From Planotetraspora silvatica (lineage in GTDB: Bacteria; Actinomycetota; Actinomycetes; Streptosporangiales; Streptosporangiaceae), in assembly GCF_016863315.1 (NCBI RefSeq), contig NZ_BOOQ01000002.1, positions 124,001-188,000 of the forward strand: DNA of 64,000 bases, in the 5' to 3' direction. A program made the translations under genes and the position numbers. Shown one piece after another: positions 58,241 to 64,000 of the stretch. How positions within the stretch are numbered: position 1 is the stretch's first letter; each line of letters begins with the position of its first letter. Under the pieces are notes generated by a model. That model was not told the origin of the DNA. It saw nothing but the letters and a program-made list of their open reading frames with translations, and did not search any database.

Positions 58241-58869
58241 GCCGTCACCGCCCGCAACTGGTGCGACTGACGCAGCCAGTCGCGGAATCCGAAGGCCACC
58301 ATGACCAGGAAGACGCCGTATACGGCCCCCGAGACCACCAGGCCGGAGGAGAAGGCCAGCGGCACGCCGATCACATCGACGGCCACCCAGATCACCCAGA
58401 AGTCCACCAGCGCCCTCCCCTGCGCCCACGTCGCCACGGCGCTGCCGACGAAGATGTAGGCGTCCGGCCACGGGGCCCACGAGATGTTCAGGCCCCGCGA
58501 GTTGAGATAGGTGAACAGCAGCGCGACCGCCACCGTGCCCAGCGCCATCACCGCGACGACCAGCGTCCTCTCCCGCGAGGTGGCCGACCTGATCGGCAGC
58601 GCGGCGCCGCCGCGAGTGCCCCGCGACCAGCGGATCCACCCGTAGACGGCCAGCGCGCCGAACAGCGCCTGCTTGAGCGCGTTGCCCGTGATGTGGGCGC
58701 TGATGGAGGCGACGAACAGCAGGGCGGAGGAGGCGAACTGCACCGGCCAGGTCCAGATCGTCTTCCTGATCGCGAGCCAGACCGTCGTCAGGGCGCCCAC
58801 GTTCCCGACCAGGTCGGTCCAGAGCACGTGCTGCCCCACCACGTCGAATCCCGCTTCGGTCCAGCTCAT
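58237..58869 (-). CDS. ribM: Riboflavin transporter RibM (PnuC family)
   Basis: The 210-residue protein has about seven hydrophobic segments of the PnuC type ([17 protein letters not shown] and [19 protein letters not shown]). PnuC proteins generally carry nicotinamide riboside, but members inside riboflavin operons of actinobacteria (RibM in Streptomyces davaonensis and Corynebacterium) import riboflavin. Its position between ribE and ribBA, with 4-bp overlaps on both sides, supports RibM. Confidence 0.9.
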
Positions 58870-59462
58870 GCGCGTGTCCCCAGAGTGAGCTTCTCGACGT
58901 ACTTGGCGATCACGTCGACCTCGAGGTTCACCGGCTCGCCCGGCTGCTTGCGGCCGAGAGTCGTGAGGCCGAGCGTGGTGGGGATCAGGCTGACGGCCAA
59001 GGAGTCCGCGTCCACCGCGACCACGGTCAGGCTCACCCCGTCGACCGTGATCGACCCCTTCTCCACCACGTAGCGGTTCAGGTCGGCGGGCAGGGAGAGG
59101 CGGACGACCTCCCAGTGCTCACCGGGCTCGCGCGACAGCACCACGCCGGTGCCGTCCACGTGGCCCTGGACGATGTGGCCGCCCAGCCGCTGGTCGGCCC
59201 GTACGGCACGCTCCAGGTTGACCCGCGATCCCGGCTCCAGCGCGCCCAGCGACGAACGGTCCAGGGTCTCCTTCATGACGTCGGCGGTGAACACGTCCCC
59301 CTCGACGTCCGCCACCGTGAGGCAGACGCCGTTGACGGCGATCGAATCTCCGTGCCCGGCGTCGCCCGTGACGACCTTGCCGCGCACCGACAGGCGTGCC
59401 GCGTCGGCCTGGGGCTCGACCGCGACGACCTCGCCGAGTTCCTCGACGATTCCGGTGAACAT
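58866..59462 (-). CDS. ribE: Riboflavin synthase (alpha subunit)
   Basis: The 198-residue protein carries two tandem lumazine-binding beta-barrel repeats ([25 protein letters not shown]; then [27 protein letters not shown]), the trimeric riboflavin synthase that dismutates two lumazines to riboflavin. It directly abuts ribD and overlaps ribM by 4 bp. Confidence 0.96.
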   Translation of the reverse strand: MFTGIVEELGEVVAVEPQADAARLSVRGKVVTGDAGHGDSIAVNGVCLTVADVEGDVFTADVMKETLDRSSLGALEPGSRVNLERAVRADQRLGGHIVQGHVDGTGVVLSREPGEHWEVVRLSLPADLNRYVVEKGSITVDGVSLTVVAVDADSLAVSLIPTTLGLTTLGRKQPGEPVNLEVDVIAKYVEKLTLGTRA

Positions 59463-60632
59463 TCAGCTCTCCTTAGGTGGTGCCGGCCGGAGGACGAGCC
59501 TGAGGTCCGGTCCGATGGGGGTCACTTCCTCGAACTCGAGGCGGAGGATCTCGCCGATCGTGGTCACACCCGCCGGCCCGAGGGCGGCGGGCCCCGTGCC
59601 CAGCAGTGCGGGCGCGATGTAGCCGACGACCCTGTCGACCAGGCCTTCTCTGAGGAAGGAACCGGCGAGGGTCGGTCCGCCTTCGAGCAGTGCGCTCACG
59701 ATCTGCCTCCCGTGCAGCTCAGCCATGAGCGCGTGGAGGTCTATTCCGCCGGGCGCGCGCGGCAGCCGTACGGCATGGCCGAGGTGCGCGGGGACGTCCG
59801 CGTCGTCCGCGACGGCGACGAGCGCGGGCTCCTCGCCCGCGAGGACCCTGGCCGAGGCGGGCGTGCGGGCCGCGGAGTCGACGACGACCCGCAGCGGCCT
59901 GCGAGCGGCGTCTCCGGGCACGCGGGCCGTGAGCTGGGGATCGTCGGCGATGACGGTGCCGATCCCGGCGATGACGGCGTCGCCCTCGGCGCGCAGGCGG
60001 TGCACGTCGGCCCTGGCCTCGGGGGACGTGATCCACTTGCTGGTGCCGTCCGCGGCCGCGGACCGTCCGTCGAGGGTCGCGGCGAACTTCCAGGTGACGA
60101 ACGGCCTGCGCCTGCGGATGAACGTGAGCCACGCCGCGTTGACCCGCTCGGCCTCCTCGGCCAGCACGCCGGTCTCGACCTCGACCCCGCTGCGGCGGAG
60201 CCTGTCGACGCCGCCCGCGGCGAGGGGGTTGGGATCGGTCACGGCGACCACGACTCGTGCGACGCCCGCGCTGATCAGCGCACCGCTGCACGGCCCGGTC
60301 CTGCCGGTGTGGTCGCAGGGCTCCAGGGTGACGTACGCCGTGCCGCCCCTGGCCCGTTCGCCCGCCTCGCGCAGCGCCACGACCTCGGCGTGGGGTCCGC
60401 CTGCGTAGGCGTGGAATCCCTCCCCCGCGACCTGTCCCGAGGCGTCGAGGACCACACACCCGACGACGGGGTTGGGGCTCGTGCCGCCATGGCCTCGCGC
60501 CGCCAGCCCGATCGCGCGGCGCATGTGAATGATGTCCTGCGGACCCACCCGGGTCGTCCTCTCGCCTGTGTCGCCACGGCGGGCCCCGGGGGTGGGACGG
60601 ACGCGATAACGCGTCACGTCAGCGGACGACAC
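59463..60632 (-). CDS. ribD: Bifunctional riboflavin deaminase/reductase
   Basis: RibD deaminates and reduces the pyrimidine intermediate. The N-terminal CMP-deaminase-like domain has zinc ligands in GPHAEVVAL and LEPCDHTGRTGPC; the C-terminal reductase starts near RPFVTWKFAATLDGRSAAADGTSKWITS. The start is uncertain: GTG 60632 (389 residues) directly follows a hairpin that contains its GGAGG; ATG 60653 would be longer, and GTG 60548, with GAGAGG 9 nt upstream, would drop a non-conserved tail. It is the first gene behind the FMN riboswitch. Confidence 0.94.
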   Translation of the reverse strand: MSSADVTRYRVRPTPGARRGDTGERTTRVGPQDIIHMRRAIGLAARGHGGTSPNPVVGCVVLDASGQVAGEGFHAYAGGPHAEVVALREAGERARGGTAYVTLEPCDHTGRTGPCSGALISAGVARVVVAVTDPNPLAAGGVDRLRRSGVEVETGVLAEEAERVNAAWLTFIRRRRPFVTWKFAATLDGRSAAADGTSKWITSPEARADVHRLRAEGDAVIAGIGTVIADDPQLTARVPGDAARRPLRVVVDSAARTPASARVLAGEEPALVAVADDADVPAHLGHAVRLPRAPGGIDLHALMAELHGRQIVSALLEGGPTLAGSFLREGLVDRVVGYIAPALLGTGPAALGPAGVTTIGEILRLEFEEVTPIGPDLRLVLRPAPPKES

Positions 60633-60647
60633 GTGCCCTCCGGGCAC
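60633..60647 (-). promoter_or_regulatory. Hairpin holding the candidate ribD ribosome site
   Basis: The minus-strand sequence GTGCCCGGAGGGCAC is a perfect 6-bp stem with a GGA loop, immediately before GTG 60632. The GGAGGG ribosome site is in its loop and right arm, so the hairpin would block initiation. This fits a translational expression platform for the riboswitch 18 bp upstream. Confidence 0.55.
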
Positions 60648-60664
60648 CGTCATCCGCTCGCGCG

Positions 60665-60818
60665 CTTCCTCCCATCCGGACTTTCACCGTCGGTCCTGGA
60701 GTCTCACCAGGTCCACCGGCCGATGGCTTCGGCCGGGTCGCGGACTGCCACCCGTCGGCCTCCAGTGGAGATCGCGAGTGTCACCGCCGGTTCGGAATTA
60801 CACCGACCCCGGAGCACG
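60665..60818 (-). ncRNA. FMN riboswitch (RFN element)
   Basis: The minus strand carries the conserved RFN blocks in order: GGGGTCGGTGTAATTCCG, AACCGGCGGTGACA, GACGGGTGGCAGTCCGCGA, the variable hairpin (CCGGCCGAAGCCATCGGCCGG), GGTGAGACTCCAGGACCGAC and GGTGAAAGTCCGGATGGGA. It binds FMN and represses the rib operon. No oligo-T terminator follows, so control is likely at translation. Ends are approximate. Confidence 0.95.
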
Positions 60819-60956
60819 CTTGCTCTGTCTTTACCAGTGTGCCATGCCTGGCACGGTCACCATTGTGCAGGATCCACGCAAATCAGTCATAGCGCGCCCT
60901 GCCTGGACTTTCGGCCATCCCCATCGGGCTCAGGTTGCACACGAGTCGCCTGCCGG

Positions 60957-60975
60957 CGTGCGGACTGTCCGCACG
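60957..60975. promoter_or_regulatory. 19-bp perfect palindrome between rib and peptide-ABC operons
   Basis: CGTGCGGAC, a central T, then GTCCGCACG: perfect 9-bp arms. It lies in the roughly 400-bp gap between the FMN riboswitch and the permease gene, which contains no gene I can support. It is an operator or terminator candidate. Confidence 0.5.
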
Positions 60976-60999
60976 GCGTCCGCGTTGTGTCACCAAACC

Positions 61000-61036
61000 A
61001 TGACACACTTAGGGTCCAGCTGACGTTAAGTGTCAT
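61000..61036. promoter_or_regulatory. Imperfect inverted repeat upstream of the peptide-ABC genes
   Basis: ATGACACACTTA (61000-61011) faces TAAGTGTCAT (61027-61036); the arms match except for a 2-nt bulge. The stretch is AT-rich compared with its surroundings and lies 180 bp before the permease start, suiting a regulator site. Confidence 0.4.
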
Positions 61037-61215
61037 ACCGATCGTTTGGCCAGGTCAACTGGCAATGGGACACAAGCTGGTTTACTTTGGACAACGAAGT
61101 AGAGCAAAAACCGCGATGCCCCGGCGAAGCGATTGACCCGCGGAAAATAAGTTGCCAGGGTTCGTTCCAGTCGGATATCGCCGACCGTTATTGGCATCCG
61201 GGAGCACCGCCCACC

Positions 61216-62241
61216 ATGACGTTCCCTTCCTCGACCGCGGCAGAGACAGGCTCGGACGCCGTCGACACAGTGGCCGCCGCAGCAGCCGGGCCCTCCGCCG
61301 CCGTCGTCGGGCGATCGCCCGGCCAGTTGATGTGGCGGCGCTTCCGCCGCGACCGGACTGGCATGATCTCGGCGGCCGTCGTACTCGCGTTCCTCCTGAT
61401 CGCGCTGCTGGCACCGGTGATCTCCTGGGCGTACGGCAAGAATCCAGACACTCCCTACGGGCTGAACCAGCCCGGCCTGCTCAACGAGTTCGGTTACCCG
61501 ATCCTGCCGAACGGCGGCATCAGCGGCGACTTCTGGTTCGGCCTCGAGCCCGGTCTCGGCCGCGACGTCCTCACGCAACTCGTGTACGGCATCCGCACGT
61601 CGATCACCATCGCGCTCATCGTGACGGTGTTGTCCACCGTCGTCGGGGTCACGCTGGGCATCACCTCGGGGTACGTCGGCGGCAAGGTCGACTACGCGAT
61701 CGGGCGGGTCATCGACACATTGCTCTCCTTCCCGTCACAGCTCTTCCTGATCGTGCTCATCCCGGTCGTCGACTCCGCTCTGGTGCTGCCCAATCAGGAG
61801 ACGCCGACCTGGCTGAGATTCGCGTCGATCTGCATCGTGCTGACCGTGCTCGGGTGGGCGACGACCGCCCGGCTGCTCCGCGCGCAGGTGCTGTCCCTGC
61901 GGGAGCGCGAGTTCATCGAGGCGGCCCGGGTGACCGGCGCGTCGCCGGCCCGGGTGATCTTCAAGGAGCTCATGCCCAACCTGTGGACCCCCATCATCAT
62001 CCAGGCCACGCTCGCGCTCCCTCTCTACGTCGGCGCCGAGGCGGGCCTCGGCTTCCTCGGCGTCGGGATGCCGGAGACCACTCCCGACTGGGGCCGCATG
62101 TTCCTGGTGGGCTCCACCGTCTACCACTCCGACGTGACCTACCTCCTGTTCCCGGGCGTGTCGATGTTGATCTTCGTGATCGCCTTCAACCTGCTCGGAG
62201 ACTCGATCCGCGACGCTTTCGACCCAAAGACGAAGCGCTGA
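61216..62241 (+). CDS. Oligopeptide/dipeptide-type ABC transporter permease (DppC/OppC-like)
   Basis: The 341-residue protein has an N-terminal Ala-rich cytoplasmic stretch, a first membrane helix (about 54-75), an exported loop with GTD-like GLEPGLGRDVLTQLVYGIRTSI, and five further helices with the EAA loop EFIEAARVTGASPARVIFKELMPNLWTPIIIQ. This is the C-type permease (DppC/OppC). Its usual B-type partner is not seen upstream. GGGAG lies 12 nt before ATG 61216, which is the first good start. The binding protein gene follows after 18 bp. Confidence 0.92.
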   Translation: MTFPSSTAAETGSDAVDTVAAAAAGPSAAVVGRSPGQLMWRRFRRDRTGMISAAVVLAFLLIALLAPVISWAYGKNPDTPYGLNQPGLLNEFGYPILPNGGISGDFWFGLEPGLGRDVLTQLVYGIRTSITIALIVTVLSTVVGVTLGITSGYVGGKVDYAIGRVIDTLLSFPSQLFLIVLIPVVDSALVLPNQETPTWLRFASICIVLTVLGWATTARLLRAQVLSLREREFIEAARVTGASPARVIFKELMPNLWTPIIIQATLALPLYVGAEAGLGFLGVGMPETTPDWGRMFLVGSTVYHSDVTYLLFPGVSMLIFVIAFNLLGDSIRDAFDPKTKR

Positions 62242-62259
62242 CCCCCTAGGAAGGACCAC

Positions 62260-64000
62260 ATGAGATCGCATCGCAGGCGAATCGCCACAGCGACGGCCGT
62301 GCTCGCTGTCGGCGCGCTGGCGCTGGCCGGCTGCGCCAAGGGCGGAGGAGGTGGCGCCCCCTCCGCGGCCGCGTCGAAGCCTCCGCTGGAGAACAAGGCG
62401 GTCAGTGCGATCACGGTCGGCACCGCCGCGGACTCCACCGGGCCCGCGCCCGAGGTCGCCGGCGCCAAGCCGGGCGGCACGGCCAACATGATCGACCGTG
62501 ACGACTTCAGTCACCTCGACCCGGGCCGCGTCTACCTGAACTACAACGCGTCGGTGTCGCTGCTGTTCACCCGGCAGCTCACCAACTACAAGGAAGACGC
62601 GTCAGGCAGCATCAAGCTGGTCGGTGACCTCGCCACGGACACGGGCACCACCACCGACGGCGGCAAGACCTGGAAGTTCACGCTCAAGGACGGCGTGAAG
62701 TGGCAGGACGGCTCGGCGATCACCTCGGGCGACATCAAGTACAGCTTCGAGCGCCTGTTCGCCGACTTCATCACCGAGGGCCCGGACTACGCCGAGAGCT
62801 GGCTCGTCCCCGACCCCAAGAAGCCGTTCCGCGACCAGTACAAGGGCCCGTACGACGGCAAGGAACTCGACACCATCGAGACTCCTGACGACAAGACCGT
62901 CGTCTTCCACCTGAACGCCGCCCACCCGGACTTCAACTTCACCGTGGCCATGACCGGCTACGGCGCGGTGCCGAAGGCCAAGGACACCAAGCAGAAGTAC
63001 GACAAGCAGCCGTTCTCCTCCGGCCCGTACCAGATCGTGAGTCACGTCACCGACAAGTCCCTGGACCTGGAGCGCAACCCGAACTGGGACAAGAACACCG
63101 ACCCGATCCGGCACGCCTACCCGGACAAGTTCCACATGGAGTTCGGTCTCCAGTCGCAGCAGTCGACCGAGCGGTTCCTGGCCGACGCCGGCCCCGACAA
63201 GCAGGCGTTCACCTTCCACAACCCGGTCGCACCCGAGCGGGTCCAGGAGGTGCTGAACAACCCCGAGGCGATGAAGCGGTCCCTGCAGGGCCTGACCCCC
63301 TTCACGACCTTCTACAACATCAACACCAAGCGGGTCACGGACGTCAACGTCCGCAAGGCCATCGAGCTGGCGTGGCCGGCCAAGCAGTTGCAGCAACTCC
63401 AGGGCGGCGAGACCAGCATCGGTAAGATCGCCACCACGGTGATGAGCCCGACTGTGCTCGGTTACGAGGCCTTCGACCTGTACGGCAAGCTGGCCAAGCC
63501 CGAGGGCGACCCCGAGGCGGCCAAGAAGCTGCTCGCGTCGACGAGCACACCGACTCCGACGATCGTCTACGCGTACAACCAGACGCCGGTCCAGGAGAAG
63601 GTCACCATCGCCATCAAGGACGCGCTGAGCAAGGCCGGCATCAACGTGGTCGCCAAGCCGCTCAACGCGGCGACGTACTACGACGCGATCGGCCCGGTGG
63701 ACAACGAGTACGACATCTACTGGGGCGGCTGGGCGGCCGACTGGCCGACCGGTTCGACCGCGATCCAGCCGTCATTCGACGGCCGCCTCATCGCGGACAA
63801 CGCACCGAACTACACGCACCTGAACGTTCCGGAGATCGACACCGCCATCGACCAGGCCAACACCGTCACCGACCCCGTCGAAGCGGGCAAGGCCTGGGCC
63901 GCGATCGACCGGAAGATCATGGAGCAGGCCGCGATCGTTCCCGAGTTCTACCAGACCTACTTCGGTCTCTACGGCTCGGGTCTCGGCGGCGTCAGGTTCG
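62260..64000 (+). CDS. Peptide-type ABC transporter lipoprotein binding protein (3' truncated by window)
   Basis: The first 580 residues are visible. The signal peptide ends LALAGC, a canonical lipobox with Cys25, so it is a lipoprotein. The mature part is a family-5 (SBP_bac_5) binding protein: GGTANMIDRDDFSHLDPGRVY, GKTWKFTLKDGVKWQDGSAITSGDIKYSFERLF, YDKQPFSSGPYQIVSHV, and VRKAIELAWPAKQLQQLQGG. Ligands are likely peptides or similar solutes. GGAAGG lies 6 nt before ATG 62260. It is in one operon with the DppC-like permease; the stop is beyond 64000. Confidence 0.94.
   Translation, partial: MRSHRRRIATATAVLAVGALALAGCAKGGGGGAPSAAASKPPLENKAVSAITVGTAADSTGPAPEVAGAKPGGTANMIDRDDFSHLDPGRVYLNYNASVSLLFTRQLTNYKEDASGSIKLVGDLATDTGTTTDGGKTWKFTLKDGVKWQDGSAITSGDIKYSFERLFADFITEGPDYAESWLVPDPKKPFRDQYKGPYDGKELDTIETPDDKTVVFHLNAAHPDFNFTVAMTGYGAVPKAKDTKQKYDKQPFSSGPYQIVSHVTDKSLDLERNPNWDKNTDPIRHAYPDKFHMEFGLQSQQSTERFLADAGPDKQAFTFHNPVAPERVQEVLNNPEAMKRSLQGLTPFTTFYNINTKRVTDVNVRKAIELAWPAKQLQQLQGGETSIGKIATTVMSPTVLGYEAFDLYGKLAKPEGDPEAAKKLLASTSTPTPTIVYAYNQTPVQEKVTIAIKDALSKAGINVVAKPLNAATYYDAIGPVDNEYDIYWGGWAADWPTGSTAIQPSFDGRLIADNAPNYTHLNVPEIDTAIDQANTVTDPVEAGKAWAAIDRKIMEQAAIVPEFYQTYFGLYGSGLGGVRF

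Noticed and set aside
59115-61136. 673-residue open frame on the plus strand
   Set aside because: Runs antisense through ribE, ribD and the FMN riboswitch, so it cannot be a conserved protein.

Overview
The window is high-GC DNA with dense, often 4-bp-overlapping genes, many GTG starts and actinobacterial hallmarks (Wag31-type DivIVA, SepF, DUF3040, no ftsA, a translational-type ileS T-box, GxHH-type IleRS). A mycelial actinomycete of the Streptosporangiales/Streptomycetales kind is the best inference. Genus cannot be fixed from the sequence.

Region by region. Positions 1-4800 hold the start of a secreted M14 carboxypeptidase (minus) and two tandem membrane Ser/Thr kinases (plus). Positions 4781-6634 carry rluD-like, lspA and a DksA/TraR-type zinc finger (minus). 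Positions 7035-11732 carry ileS with its T-box leader and a secreted glucuronyl-C5-epimerase-like protein (plus). Positions 11805-33444 are a nearly complete division and cell-wall (dcw) cluster on the minus strand, transcribed from mraZ: mraZ, rsmH, ftsL-like, ftsI, murE, murF, mraY, murD, ftsW, murG, murC, ftsQ, ftsZ, ylmE, sepF, yggT, divIVA, then an unrecognised 783-residue membrane protein with two Cys/His modules. murB and pgeF are not in the cluster. Diverging from mraZ is a moxR-DUF58-transglutaminase operon (33905-38704).

Positions 38805-43546 (minus) hold DUF3040, dinB, a methyltransferase, nusB, efp and pepQ. A divergent DHA2 efflux pump/TetR pair with clear palindromes follows (43647-45910), then an LLM oxidoreductase. 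Next is a four-gene set (MoxR, VWA, XdhC, MobA-like) typical of molybdenum hydroxylase maturation, but without the hydroxylase. Then come an HD-domain protein, DUF4031 and an ssuCBAD alkanesulfonate operon. The riboflavin operon ribD-ribE-ribM-ribBA-ribH (minus) sits under an FMN riboswitch and is followed by a 53-bp-periodic repeat array and a PH-domain protein. The window ends in a peptide-type ABC permease and a truncated lipoprotein binding protein (plus).

Most notable: (i) four 10-bp-phased GTGGNG boxes over the mraZ promoter plus two further phased pairs pointing at the divergent moxR operon; (ii) the two-module 783-residue protein next to divIVA; (iii) the 53-bp-periodic array downstream of ribH; (iv) IleRS with a swapped HIGH motif (GVHH) behind a T-box; (v) long disordered tails on FtsI and the FtsL-like protein. 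Functions are inferred by reading motifs; no database search was possible.
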